Shown here one piece after another: positions 8,977 through 18,245 of a stretch of 64,000 nt of DNA. The stretch is from NCBI GenBank assembly GCA_039189655.1, contig JBCCYN010000004.1, positions 9,299 to 73,298 of the forward strand, written 5' to 3'. Origin of the DNA: Acuticoccus sp039189655 (lineage in GTDB: Bacteria > Pseudomonadota > Alphaproteobacteria > Rhizobiales > Amorphaceae). Every line of letters starts with the position of its first letter. Position 1 is the stretch's first letter. Position numbers and translations under genes: made by a program. The notes under the pieces are model-generated. The model made no database searches and was not told the DNA's origin. It saw only the letters and a list, made by a program, of their open reading frames with translations.

Positions 8977-9879
8977 ATGGCGGCGACTTTGACAACGGCG
9001 AACGTCGTTGCGCGGGCGAAGATAAACCTTGCCCTCCACGTGGTCGGCCGGCGCGACGACGGCTACCATCTCCTCGATAGCATCGTGGTGTTTGCCCACC
9101 TTCATGGGGCGAGCGCGGACGGGGGCACCGGCGACGACTGCGGCGACAAGCTTTCCATCGCTTTCGACGAAGGGCATACCGCCGAGCCGGAATTGACGGT
9201 ATCCGGCCCCTTTGCCGAAGAAGTGCCCCACGGTCGGGGCAACAGTGCGCTGGAAGCTGCGCTCGCAGTGGGCAGCATCGCGTCCATCCACCTGGAAAAG
9301 CACCTTCCCGTGGCGGTCGGAGTGGGCGGCGGATCGGCCGACGCGGCTGCGGTTCTGCGGGCGGCAGCCAGCCAAGGGGGTCACCACCCCTCGCGCTATG
9401 GCGAGGTGGCTTTGCGCCTGGGCGCGGACGTGCCGGTCTGCCTTGATGAAACCCCCGCTCGCATGGGCGGGATTGGCGAGACCCTTTCATCCATCCACTG
9501 CCCCTCGCTGGCGGCGGTCCTCGTCAACCCGGGCGTTGCGGTGGCAACGCCCCCGGTGTTCGCGAACCTTGAGAGCCGGGAAAACCCGCCGCTTCCACCC
9601 TGGCCTAACCCCGTTGATGCGCAGAGCGTCGCCCGTTGGCTGGACTCCACGCGCAACGATCTCGAACCGCCGGCCATCGCCTTCGCCCCACCCATCGCCT
9701 CGGCTCTTGGGGCGCTACGCAGCTTCAACGGGTGCCTGCTGGCCAGGATGTCGGGCTCCGGCGCGACGGTGTTTGGCCTCTTTTGCGATCTACAAGCCAG
9801 CCGGGAGGCTGCATCGGTGATCGCCCGTGAGCAGCCCGGATGGTGGGTACGGCCGGCGAGCCTCGCCCCCCAAAGCTAA
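8977..9879 (+). CDS. ispE: 4-diphosphocytidyl-2-C-methyl-D-erythritol kinase
   Basis: 300 residues from ATG 8977. This GHMP-family kinase phosphorylates the 2-OH of CDP-methylerythritol in the MEP isoprenoid pathway, in the cytoplasm. Visible motifs are the N-terminal ARAKINLALHVVGRRDDGYH with the substrate-binding Lys, the glycine-rich ATP loop VGVGGGSADAAA (about 112-123), and the C-terminal ARMSGSGATVFGLF motif. ATG 8917 is in frame but overlaps the TPR gene and extends beyond the family's usual N-terminus, so 8977 is preferred. The stop lies 5 bp from the end of the convergent methyltransferase gene. Confidence 0.93.
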   Translation: MAATLTTANVVARAKINLALHVVGRRDDGYHLLDSIVVFAHLHGASADGGTGDDCGDKLSIAFDEGHTAEPELTVSGPFAEEVPHGRGNSALEAALAVGSIASIHLEKHLPVAVGVGGGSADAAAVLRAAASQGGHHPSRYGEVALRLGADVPVCLDETPARMGGIGETLSSIHCPSLAAVLVNPGVAVATPPVFANLESRENPPLPPWPNPVDAQSVARWLDSTRNDLEPPAIAFAPPIASALGALRSFNGCLLARMSGSGATVFGLFCDLQASREAASVIAREQPGWWVRPASLAPQS

Positions 9880-9884
9880 CGCCC

Positions 9885-10652
9885 TCAACGGATGCTGCAC
9901 GCCTCCCCAAGGCAGATGTCGCCGCGCAGGAGCGACTGGGCCACAGGCGTGAACGCTTTGCCGGCTCCATGCATCACAAGGGCCGGCATGATCTGCGGGC
10001 CCGCCTTGCGCCCCTCGAATGCGGTGACGACGATCCGCTTGGCAGGTTCTGAAGACCGGCTCTGGATGGGGTAGATGGATGCGCCGCCAAACCCCTCCTG
10101 CAGCATCTCCCCCAAGAATGCCGGCGGGGCGATGGCACCAAACAGGCCGCCAGGTTTTAAGAGCCGCCGCACGGCACCGAACCAGGGTAAGAGCCCGTCT
10201 TCGCCCAACGTGCGGGCGCGCTGGCGCTGTTCATCCGGTGAGATGCGCCCATGGCCCGGCCGCACGTAGGGCGGGTTGAAGAGCACCGCATCGACGGGCG
10301 CCACAGGCGGGTTCCAGGCTTCCGGCACCGCTTCTATGTCGCCAAGTCCCGTCGCCACCCGGCCCGCAAATCCCTGGTTGGCCTCAAGCGCCAAGGCGGC
10401 GCTCGCAAGGGTAATGGCGCCCTCGTCGCTATCGACACACAGAACGGTCGCACCGGTGCATCGGGCTGCGACGCAAAAACCCACAGCGCCTGTCCCCGCG
10501 CCCAGGTCCACCGCTGCGCCGGAAAAGCCCGCCGGAAGAACGCTTGCCAGCAGCACCGCATCCGAGCCCGACCGATAGACGCTTCGTGGCGGTTGGAGGA
10601 GTGTCACGCGCCCACCGAGAATGCCCGTGGGCTGAGCGCCCCCTTCGGTCAT
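9885..10652 (-). CDS. TrmN6-like SAM-dependent methyltransferase
   Basis: 255 residues. The N-terminus (QPPRSVYRSGSDAVLLASVL) matches the family of tRNA1(Val) adenine-37 N6-methyltransferases (YfiC/TrmN6). The SAM loop is VDLGAGTGAVGF, followed by the N6-adenine methylation motif NPPY in VLFNPPYVRPG. The likely role is adenine-N6 methylation of tRNA or another nucleic acid; exact specificity is inferred from family only. It is convergent with ispE and lies just downstream of the copper ATPase on the same strand (24 bp), so the two may share a transcript. Confidence 0.82.
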   Translation of the reverse strand: MTEGGAQPTGILGGRVTLLQPPRSVYRSGSDAVLLASVLPAGFSGAAVDLGAGTGAVGFCVAARCTGATVLCVDSDEGAITLASAALALEANQGFAGRVATGLGDIEAVPEAWNPPVAPVDAVLFNPPYVRPGHGRISPDEQRQRARTLGEDGLLPWFGAVRRLLKPGGLFGAIAPPAFLGEMLQEGFGGASIYPIQSRSSEPAKRIVVTAFEGRKAGPQIMPALVMHGAGKAFTPVAQSLLRGDICLGEACSIR

Positions 10653-10676
10653 CGTCGCCGGTCCCCGGCCCGCCGG

Positions 10677-13019
10677 TCAGTGAAGACGCAAAGCGCGCAA
10701 GCGCAGCGCATTGCCGATGACAGACACGGACGACAGGCTCATGGCCAGCGCAGCGATCATCGGCGAAAGCAGGAGCCCGAACGCCGGATAAAGCACGCCC
10801 GCGGCCACCGGTACGCCCACGCCATTATAGAGGAACGCAAAGAGAAGGTTCTGGCGAATGTTGGCCACCGTTGCCCGGGAGAGGCGCCGGGCCTTGACGA
10901 GGCCGTCGAGTTCGCCGCGGACCAGCGTAATGCCCGCACTCTCCACGGCAACGTCCGCGCCCGTTCCCATGGCGATCCCCACATCCGCTGCCGCAAGGGC
11001 CGGTGCATCGTTCACGCCATCCCCTGCCATCGCCACCGCCTCGCCCTGTGCTTTCAGGCGGACCACCTCCTCGTGCTTTTGCGCCGGCAGGACATCAGCC
11101 ACCACGCGTTCAATGTTGAGTTCACGCGCCACCGCCTCGGCCGTCCGGCGGGTGTCGCCGGTGAGCATCACCACGTTGAGACCGTCCGCCCTGAGCGCCT
11201 CCAAAGCCTCCTTGGCATCGGCCTTCACCTTGTCCGCGACGGCAATGGCCCCGGCCAAGGTCCCGTCAATGGCAACGAAGACCACCGTCTGACCTTGGCT
11301 CTGGCGTGTCGCCGCCTCGCCCTCAAGGGCGGATAGGTCGGCGCCTTCGCTGGCCATGAGGTTGGGGTTACCCACCGCGACCCGGCGACCGCCCACGGTC
11401 CCGGTAACGCCCATTCCGGTGACGCTTGCGAAGTTTTCCGCCGGCACCAGCGCCACACCCTCCCCGCTGGCAGCCTCCATCACGGCCCGCGCCAAGGGGT
11501 GTTCAGAGCCAGCTTCAAGGGGTGCAGCACCGTTCAGCACGTCATCACGGGAAAACTGCGGCGATGGGATCACCGCAACCACCGACGGGCGCCCCTCGGT
11601 GAGCGTTCCCGTCTTGTCGATGACGATGGTGTCGACGGCGGCAAATCGCTCAAGGGCGGCGGCATTCTTGATGAGGACACCATTTTGCGCGCCCTTTCCC
11701 ACCCCCACCATGATCGACATGGGTGTGGCGAGCCCCAAAGCGCACGGGCAGGCGATGATCAGCACCGACACCGCCGCAATCAGCGCAAACGCCATCTGCG
11801 GCGGCGGCCCGACCACGGCCCAAACCGCAAATGCCACCACCGCAACGACGAGCACCGCCGGAACGAAGTAGCCTGCCACCTGGTCTGCCAGGCGCTGGAT
11901 GGGCGCTTGGCTGCGCTGGGCATCGGCGACCATCTGCACGATTTGCGATAGCATCGTGTCCGCGCCCACGGCTTCGGCGCGCATCACGAATGTACCCGAG
12001 CCGTTCACCGCCCCTCCGGTGACCCCCATCCCGGAAGCTTTCTCCACCGGGATCGGCTCGCCCGTGATAAGCGCCTCATCGACGCTTGAGCGCCCGTCCA
12101 CCACGACGCCGTCGACGGGCACCGCCTCGCCTGGCTTGACCCGCAGCAGATCTCCCACCACCACAAGGTCGAGGGGAACATCCTGCTCAGTCTCGCCCTT
12201 TGCACCGCTGGAAGAGACGAGATGGGCGGTCTTCGGCGCCATATCCATCAACGCCCTGATCGCGCCGCCCGTCGCTTCGCGTGCGCGCAGCTCCAGCACC
12301 TGTCCAAGGAGCACAAGGACGACAATCACACCGGCAGCCTCGAAATAGACCCCCACTGAGCCGTCCGCGCCGCGAAAGGCCGACGGGAAAATCCCCGGAA
12401 CCAGCGTCGCTACCAGCGAATAGCCAAACGCGACCCCCGTCCCGATCGCGATGAGCGTGAACATGTTGAGGTGGCCCGACACCACGCTCTGCACGCCGCG
12501 CACGAAAAAGGGTTGGCCGCCCCAAAGGACGATGGGCGCGGCAAGGGCAAGTTCAGCCACATCGAGGGTGCGGCCAGAGAAGCCTTCAAACAACGACGGT
12601 GCAAAGTGCCGGCTCATGGCGATGATGACGAGGGGGATGGCAAACACCGCCGAAATCACCAAGCGGCGCCGCATATCGAGATATTCTTCCGACGGCCCCT
12701 CAGGTACGCCCACCCCTGCGGGCTCCAGCGCCATCCCGCAAAGCGGGCAGGTGCCAGGCCCCACCTGGACGATCTCCGGGTGCATCGGGCACGTGTATTC
12801 CACACCCTTTGCGGATGACCCGGACGGCCGCTTCGCCTTTGGCCCTTTGCCCGAGAAAAGTTCGGGACGGGCTGCGAATTTTTCCCGGCACCCGTCTCCG
12901 CAGAAGGCGTACTCCTCGCCTCCTGACGTCTCCTTGCGCGTCTCCGGCGTCAGAGCGACGGACATGCCGCACACCGGGTCCGTGGCGGTGGAGGAACTTT
13001 CGTTTGCCGGGTGACCCAT
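10677..13019 (-). CDS. Copper-exporting P1B-type ATPase with YHS and heavy-metal-binding N-terminus
   Basis: 780 residues, an ATP-driven inner-membrane heavy-metal exporter. In order: a YHS/TRASH-like Cys domain (DPVCGMSV...FCGDGCREKF, residues 16-50), a heavy-metal-binding domain of the YTCPMHPEI...CPLCGMALEP type (about 74-103), about eight transmembrane helices with the transport motif C424-P-C426 in IIACPCALG, the phosphorylated Asp468 in DKTGTLTEG, the HP motif in GSEHPLARAV and the hinge GDGVNDAPAL. It lacks the CxxC-type HMA domain of CopA and instead has the arrangement typical of the SilP/CopB-like branch. Cu(I) or Ag(I) is the likely substrate. No metal-responsive regulator is adjacent. 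Confidence 0.92.
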   Translation of the reverse strand: MGHPANESSSTATDPVCGMSVALTPETRKETSGGEEYAFCGDGCREKFAARPELFSGKGPKAKRPSGSSAKGVEYTCPMHPEIVQVGPGTCPLCGMALEPAGVGVPEGPSEEYLDMRRRLVISAVFAIPLVIIAMSRHFAPSLFEGFSGRTLDVAELALAAPIVLWGGQPFFVRGVQSVVSGHLNMFTLIAIGTGVAFGYSLVATLVPGIFPSAFRGADGSVGVYFEAAGVIVVLVLLGQVLELRAREATGGAIRALMDMAPKTAHLVSSSGAKGETEQDVPLDLVVVGDLLRVKPGEAVPVDGVVVDGRSSVDEALITGEPIPVEKASGMGVTGGAVNGSGTFVMRAEAVGADTMLSQIVQMVADAQRSQAPIQRLADQVAGYFVPAVLVVAVVAFAVWAVVGPPPQMAFALIAAVSVLIIACPCALGLATPMSIMVGVGKGAQNGVLIKNAAALERFAAVDTIVIDKTGTLTEGRPSVVAVIPSPQFSRDDVLNGAAPLEAGSEHPLARAVMEAASGEGVALVPAENFASVTGMGVTGTVGGRRVAVGNPNLMASEGADLSALEGEAATRQSQGQTVVFVAIDGTLAGAIAVADKVKADAKEALEALRADGLNVVMLTGDTRRTAEAVARELNIERVVADVLPAQKHEEVVRLKAQGEAVAMAGDGVNDAPALAAADVGIAMGTGADVAVESAGITLVRGELDGLVKARRLSRATVANIRQNLLFAFLYNGVGVPVAAGVLYPAFGLLLSPMIAALAMSLSSVSVIGNALRLRALRLH

Positions 13020-13131
13020 GCTTGTTCCCTCGATCGTGCCAGTGTCGCAAGCACCCGTGCGTTCGCTGTCCGCAACGGGTTTACGCCGACTCCCCAGAGC
13101 CTTTACCTAAGCGACAAATCTGGAGCATCCA

Positions 13132-14562
13132 ATGTACAATACCGACCTCTATCTCGATGGCACATTTCGCCCGGCATCGGACGGGGCACGGTTCGATGTG
13201 CTCAACCCTGCCGATGAGACTGTGCTGGCATCGGTGGCATCGGCGACGGTGGAGGATGCCATGGCCGCCCTTGATGCGGCGCAGGACGCATTTGCAGGCT
13301 GGGCGGCCAAGACGCCAAGGGCCCGCAGCGACGTCCTGAGGGCAGCCTATGAGCTGATGCGCGGCGAAGTGGACAAGCTGGCCCGCCTCATCACGCTTGA
13401 AAACGGCAAGGCCCTCAGCGATGCCAAGGCGGAAGCGGGGTATGCGGCAGAATTCTTCCGCTGGTATGCCGAAGAGGCGGTGCGGGCCGAGGGCCATCTG
13501 GGGCACGCGCCGGCGTCGGGCGCCCGCATGCTCGTCCACCAGAAGCCGGCGGGGATCGCCATCCTCGTGACCCCTTGGAATTTTCCCGCCGCCATGGGCA
13601 CGCGAAAAATCGCCCCGGCCCTCGCGGCGGGCTGTCCGGTCGTGATCAAACCCGCATCGGAAACGCCGCTCACCATGCTCGCGCTGGCGCCGATCCTGGA
13701 AGAGGCGGGGGTTCCCAAGGGCCTCGTCAACATTTTGCCCAGCAAGGCCTCCGGCGCCGTGGTTGGGGCCATGATGCGGGACCCTCGGTCGCGGATCATC
13801 TCCTTCACCGGCTCCACCGCGGTGGGAAAAACCCTCCTGAAGGGCGCCGCGGACAACATCCTCGTTCCCGCCATGGAACTCGGCGGCAACGCACCGTTCA
13901 TCGTCTTTGAGGACGCCGATCTGGAAGCGGCCGCCGACGGTTTGATGGTCGCCAAGATGCGCAACGGCGGCGAAGCCTGTACCGCCGCCAACCGCATCTA
14001 CGTGCACAAGGCCGTGGAAGGCCCGTTCGTGGAAAAATTCACCCGCCGGATGGCGTCGCTGAAGATGGGGAACGGTCTCGACGAGGGCGTCAACCTCGGG
14101 CCGCTGGTCAACGCCGAAACGCGGGACAAGGTCGCCGGGTTCGTGGACGATGCCGTCAACAAGGGCGCAAAGCTGCGTCTCGGAGGCCAACGCCCCAATG
14201 TTGAAGGCTTCTTCTACCCCGCCACCGTCCTCACCGATGTTCCGGACAATGCCGACCTCCTGAGCGACGAAATTTTTGGCCCCGTGGCAGCGATCCAAAC
14301 CTTCAGCGACCAGGACGAAATCGTCGACCGCGCCAACGACACCGAGTACGGCCTCGTGGCGTACCTCTATACCGGTGATCTCAAGCGCGGTCTTGCCGTT
14401 TCCGAGCGCCTGGACTTTGGGATGGTGGGCCTCAATCGCGGCCTTGTCTCCGACCCCGCAGCGCCCTTCGGGGGCACAAAGCAATCCGGCCTCGGGCGGG
14501 AGGGCGGCAAGGAAGGTCTGATGGAATTTCAGGAAACCCAGTACATCGCCACATACTGGTAG
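13132..14562 (+). CDS. gabD: NAD(P)-dependent succinate-semialdehyde dehydrogenase
   Basis: 476 residues, aldehyde dehydrogenase superfamily, closest by pattern to SSADH, which oxidises succinate semialdehyde to succinate in GABA breakdown. Evidence: N-terminal DLYLDGTF, the LVTPWNFPAAMGTRKIAPAL segment with the conserved Asn, the FTGSTAVGK nucleotide loop, general base E249 in MELGGNAPF, and catalytic C283 in NGGEACTAANR. The C-terminus PFGGTKQSGLGREGGKEGLM is typical of GabD. It is divergent from the copper ATPase and about 75 bp upstream of the polysaccharide cluster. No GABA transaminase is in the window, so the substrate is inferred. Confidence 0.85.
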   Translation: MYNTDLYLDGTFRPASDGARFDVLNPADETVLASVASATVEDAMAALDAAQDAFAGWAAKTPRARSDVLRAAYELMRGEVDKLARLITLENGKALSDAKAEAGYAAEFFRWYAEEAVRAEGHLGHAPASGARMLVHQKPAGIAILVTPWNFPAAMGTRKIAPALAAGCPVVIKPASETPLTMLALAPILEEAGVPKGLVNILPSKASGAVVGAMMRDPRSRIISFTGSTAVGKTLLKGAADNILVPAMELGGNAPFIVFEDADLEAAADGLMVAKMRNGGEACTAANRIYVHKAVEGPFVEKFTRRMASLKMGNGLDEGVNLGPLVNAETRDKVAGFVDDAVNKGAKLRLGGQRPNVEGFFYPATVLTDVPDNADLLSDEIFGPVAAIQTFSDQDEIVDRANDTEYGLVAYLYTGDLKRGLAVSERLDFGMVGLNRGLVSDPAAPFGGTKQSGLGREGGKEGLMEFQETQYIATYW

Positions 14563-14637
14563 CACCAAGAGAGTTGCATCTTAAAGTTGATGTAGCTATG
14601 CCTTAGTCGTGCTCGTATCCCGTTTTTGAAGGCAAAG

Positions 14638-15912
14638 ATGGACCTTTCCAGCGCCCGTCTCGCCGTGGTCGGCCTCGGCTACGTGGGATTGCCCGTCGCG
14701 GCGGCCTTTGCGCGCCACCGCGCCGTTGTCGGATACGACGCCAACCCGGCCCGCATTGCCGCGCTAAAGGAGGGTGTGGACGGCACCGGCGAAGTGTCCC
14801 CAGAAGATCTTCGTGCCGCAAAGCACCTTAAACTCACCAACGACGCGGCGGACCTTGCCGACTGCGGCATTTATATCGTCGCCGTGCCGACGCCGGTGGA
14901 CGAGGCCAAACGACCCGACCTTTCCCACCTCGCCGCCGCGTCCAAAGCAGTGGGACAGGCGATGGCAAAGGGTGCCGTGGTGGTTTTCGAATCCACTGTC
15001 TACCCGGGCTGCACCCGCAATTTTTGCGGCCCCATCCTGGCCGACGTCTCAGGCCTTGTACTCAATGACGGGTTTTTCCTCGGCTACAGTCCCGAGCGCG
15101 CCAACCCCGGCGACAAGACCCACCGCCTCGCCACCATCACGAAGGTCACCGCAGGATCCTGCGCCGATGCCGCCACCGCAATCGATGCGCTCTATGGGGA
15201 GATCGTCCCCGCCGGCACCCATAAGGCCTCATCCATCGAAGTGGCGGAAGCGGCTAAGGTGATCGAGAACACCCAGCGGGATCTCAACATCGCGCTGATG
15301 AACGAGCTGGCCATCTTGTTCGACAAGCTGGGGCTCGACACCACCGAAGTTCTTGCGGCTGCGGGCACCAAGTGGAATTTCCTCCCCTTCACGCCCGGGC
15401 TCGTGGGCGGCCACTGCATCGGCGTTGATCCCTACTACCTCACCCACCGCGCCCAAGAGGTGGGTTATCACCCCGAAATCATCCTCGCCGGCCGCCGCAT
15501 CAATGACGGTATGGGACCCCATGTGGTGGATCGGGTGGTGCGCCTGATGATGGCGAGAAAGCTACCGGTGGTGGGCTCGAAGGTTTTGGTGATGGGCCTT
15601 TCTTTTAAGGAAAACTGCCCGGATCTTCGCAACAGCCGGGTTATCGACATCATCGAAGATCTTGCCTCCCTCAACGCCCATGTGGACGTGTGGGACCCTT
15701 GGGTACCGGCCGAGGATGCCGCCCGCGAGTACGGCCTTGAACTCATTGCCGAGCCGGCCGCCGGTCACTACGATGCCATCATCCTCGCCGTCGCCCACAA
15801 AGACTTTCGCGAGCTGGGCCCGGATTGCATTCGTTCCCTTGCAAAGCCTGAAGGTATTTTGTTCGACGTGAAATCCATGCTCGAAAGGTCGCAGTCCGAT
15901 GGCCGCCTCTAG
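14638..15912 (+). CDS. Nucleotide-sugar 6-dehydrogenase (TviB/WbpO type)
   Basis: 424 residues from ATG 14638, which has GAAGG five bases upstream (an in-frame TTG at 14626 is less likely). It oxidises the C6 hydroxymethyl of a UDP-hexose to the uronate with 2 NAD+. Motifs are the Rossmann VGLGYVGLPVA, the VPTPVD loop, the ESTVYPG segment, and catalytic C260 in GGHCIGVDPYY followed by HPEIILAGRRIND. The last two are characteristic of the UDP-GlcNAc/GalNAc dehydrogenase branch (TviB, WbpO) rather than plain UDP-glucose dehydrogenase. It is first in a four-gene polysaccharide cluster; the next gene begins 30 bp downstream. Confidence 0.88.
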   Translation: MDLSSARLAVVGLGYVGLPVAAAFARHRAVVGYDANPARIAALKEGVDGTGEVSPEDLRAAKHLKLTNDAADLADCGIYIVAVPTPVDEAKRPDLSHLAAASKAVGQAMAKGAVVVFESTVYPGCTRNFCGPILADVSGLVLNDGFFLGYSPERANPGDKTHRLATITKVTAGSCADAATAIDALYGEIVPAGTHKASSIEVAEAAKVIENTQRDLNIALMNELAILFDKLGLDTTEVLAAAGTKWNFLPFTPGLVGGHCIGVDPYYLTHRAQEVGYHPEIILAGRRINDGMGPHVVDRVVRLMMARKLPVVGSKVLVMGLSFKENCPDLRNSRVIDIIEDLASLNAHVDVWDPWVPAEDAAREYGLELIAEPAAGHYDAIILAVAHKDFRELGPDCIRSLAKPEGILFDVKSMLERSQSDGRL

Positions 15913-15942
15913 CCGCCCCAACTGCCCCGCCGCGGCGCTTCC

Positions 15943-16959
15943 ATGACAACCCTCGTCACGGGCGCGGCAGGGTTCATCGGCTTTCATGTGGCGCGCACGT
16001 TGCTCGCGCGCGGCGACCGGGTCGTGGCGGTGGACAACCTCACGCCCTATTACGACGTGAAGCTGAAAGAAGCGCGCCTCGCCGTCCTCCAGGATGAAGA
16101 CAAAGCCGGTGCGCTGGCGGTGCGCAGGATGGATCTTGCCGACACCGCCGGCGTGAATGCGCTGTTTGAGGGCGACAAATTCGAGCGCGTCATCCACCTG
16201 GCGGCCCAGGCGGGCGTGCGGCACTCGCTCGTTGCCCCCCACGACTACGTGTCGGCGAACCTGGTCGCGTTCACCAACCTCCTAGAGGCCTGCCGCCACG
16301 CTGAGACGCCCCACCTCACTTATGCGTCCACCTCATCGGTCTATGGCGCCAACACCAAGTTGCCGTTTGCAGAGGGCGATGGCGTCAACCACCCGCTGCA
16401 GTTCTACGCCGCCACCAAGCGGGCCAACGAACTCATGGCCCACGCCTACAGCCACCTCTTTTCCATACCCACCACAGGGCTTCGCTTTTTCACGGTCTAT
16501 GGTCCCTGGGGGCGCCCGGACATGGCGCTCTTCAAGTTCACCAAGGCAATCCTCGCCGGCGAACCCATCGAGGTGTTCAACGAGGGCAAACACACCCGCG
16601 ACTTCACCTACGTCGACGATATTGTGGAGGGCGTCGTGCGGGCGAGCGATCAACCCGCCGCGCCCGACCCGAACTGGCGGGCGGACGCGCCGGACCCGGC
16701 CACGTCGTCCGCCCCCTTTCGCATCTTCAATATCGGCAACAATTCTCCAGCCCAGCTTTTCCAGTACATTGAGGCGCTGGAACACGCTCTCGGCAAAAAG
16801 GCGATCAAGAAGCTTCTGCCGCTCCAACCTGGCGACGTTCCCGATACATTTGCCGACGTGACCCGCTTGGAGGCAGCCACCGGGTACCGGCCCACCACGT
16901 CCATCGGTGTCGGCGTTGCCCGCTTCGTGGAGTGGTACAAGAGCTATCACGGCCTCTGA
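15943..16959 (+). CDS. NAD-dependent nucleotide-sugar epimerase (UDP-uronate 4-epimerase-like)
   Basis: 338 residues, an extended short-chain dehydrogenase. The N-terminal VTGAAGFIGFHVA binds NAD+, the catalytic Ser and Tyr-x3-Lys are in YASTSSVYG and FYAATKRAN, and RFFTVYGPWGRPDMALFKF and HTRDFTYVDDIV are hallmarks of UDP-glucuronate 4-epimerases. With the preceding dehydrogenase it would make a UDP-galacturonate-type donor or its N-acetylated equivalent. The spacing (30 bp before, 3 bp after) supports one operon. Confidence 0.88.
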   Translation: MTTLVTGAAGFIGFHVARTLLARGDRVVAVDNLTPYYDVKLKEARLAVLQDEDKAGALAVRRMDLADTAGVNALFEGDKFERVIHLAAQAGVRHSLVAPHDYVSANLVAFTNLLEACRHAETPHLTYASTSSVYGANTKLPFAEGDGVNHPLQFYAATKRANELMAHAYSHLFSIPTTGLRFFTVYGPWGRPDMALFKFTKAILAGEPIEVFNEGKHTRDFTYVDDIVEGVVRASDQPAAPDPNWRADAPDPATSSAPFRIFNIGNNSPAQLFQYIEALEHALGKKAIKKLLPLQPGDVPDTFADVTRLEAATGYRPTTSIGVGVARFVEWYKSYHGL

Positions 16960-16962
16960 GCG

Positions 16963-18141
16963 ATGCACGCCCGGGCCGGCTCAAGAGTTCTTATTTTTGC
17001 GAATACGGCGTGGAACCTAAAAAACTTTCGCGCCGGCTTGATCCGCGCCTTGGTGGCGGATGGCTATGATGTGGTGGCCGCCGCACCGGCCGACGCCGCC
17101 CTTGACGAGGTGGCGCGGATGGGGGCGCGTACCGTGCCGATCCCGGTGGATTCCAAAGGCAAGTCCGCCACCACCGACTTTCGTCTCTTCCTGCGCACGA
17201 TCGGAGTTTTACGCCGGGAGCGGCCCGCCGTCCTCCTCACCTACACGGTAAAACCCAACATCTATGGGGCGCTTGCGGCCCGTCTTTGCGCCGTTCCCGC
17301 CATTGCCACGGTAACTGGTCTTGGCACGCCCTTTCTCGCCGGCGGCGCCCTGGCAAAGACCGTTCGTGTCCTCTACCGCGCGGCTTTATCCCACCCAAAC
17401 ACGGTGTTTTTTCAAAACAGCGACGACCGCACGTTGTTCCTGGGGGAAAGACTGGTCCGGGAAGACCGTGCCGCGTTGGTGCCCGGTTCCGGGGTCGACC
17501 TCAGCCGTTTCGTACCCCGCGGCGCGTCAACGCAGCAGCGGCGCGTTTTGTTTGTGGGGCGTCTCCTTGCCGACAAGGGCGTTCACGAGTTGGTGGAAGC
17601 CGCCCGTATTCTGCGCGCAGGCGGGCATCGGGTGGAATTCCAGCTCCTCGGGCCCCTGGGTTGCGCCAATCCCTCGGCCATCTCCAGCGAATCCCTGGCA
17701 GAGTGGCAAAACGATGGGCTTGTGACCCATCTCGGGTCCGCCGAGGACGTGCGCCCCGCCATCGCCGAAGCGAACCTGGTGGTGCTCCCGTCCTATCGGG
17801 AGGGAACGCCGCGGTCGCTGCTGGAGGCGGCCGCCATGGGCAAACCGCTCATCGCCACCGATGTGCCGGGCTGCCGGGAGCCGGTGGTGGACGGGCAAAA
17901 TGGCTTTTTGTGCAAGGCACGCAGCGCTAATTCCCTTGCGGAGGCCGTTGCCAGATTTTTCGCCCTCTCCCCGGCCAACCAAGCCGCCATGGGCCAGCGC
18001 AGCCGGGCCATTGCCGAAGACCGCTTCGACGAGCGCATCGTCATCGAAGCCACCCGCGACGCCATCGCAAATGCCCTCGCTCACCAGGCCACGCGGGCCC
18101 TTGAGACCGCGCAATTGACCGCATCGGCCAGGGCGCGCTAG
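16963..18141 (+). CDS. Glycosyltransferase family 4
   Basis: 392 residues, GT-B fold. The N-terminal Rossmann half begins RVLIFANTAWNLKNFRAGLI. The C-terminal half carries RRVLFVGRLLADKGVHELVEA and the GT4 donor-binding E-x7-E signature in SYREGTPRSLLEAAAMGKPLI. It would transfer a sugar from a nucleotide donor to a lipid-linked or polymer acceptor at the cytoplasmic face. The TYTVKPNIYGALAARL segment resembles transferases adding N-acetylhexosamines in O-antigen or capsule clusters. It starts 3 bp after the epimerase. Sugar specificity unknown. Confidence 0.85.
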   Translation: MHARAGSRVLIFANTAWNLKNFRAGLIRALVADGYDVVAAAPADAALDEVARMGARTVPIPVDSKGKSATTDFRLFLRTIGVLRRERPAVLLTYTVKPNIYGALAARLCAVPAIATVTGLGTPFLAGGALAKTVRVLYRAALSHPNTVFFQNSDDRTLFLGERLVREDRAALVPGSGVDLSRFVPRGASTQQRRVLFVGRLLADKGVHELVEAARILRAGGHRVEFQLLGPLGCANPSAISSESLAEWQNDGLVTHLGSAEDVRPAIAEANLVVLPSYREGTPRSLLEAAAMGKPLIATDVPGCREPVVDGQNGFLCKARSANSLAEAVARFFALSPANQAAMGQRSRAIAEDRFDERIVIEATRDAIANALAHQATRALETAQLTASARAR

Positions 18142-18245
18142 CACGCCTTCTGCAAACAGCACGGCAAAGCAACGAGTTAGGCTAGGCCGGCACTCCAACG
18201 CAGGCGCTGAACCCGCTTCCGCGCCGCCCGCCGTCCGGGAGCACC

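Noticed and set aside
13081..14568. 495-codon minus-strand frame
   Set aside because: Exact antisense of the succinate-semialdehyde dehydrogenase gene, which carries catalytic Cys and Glu.
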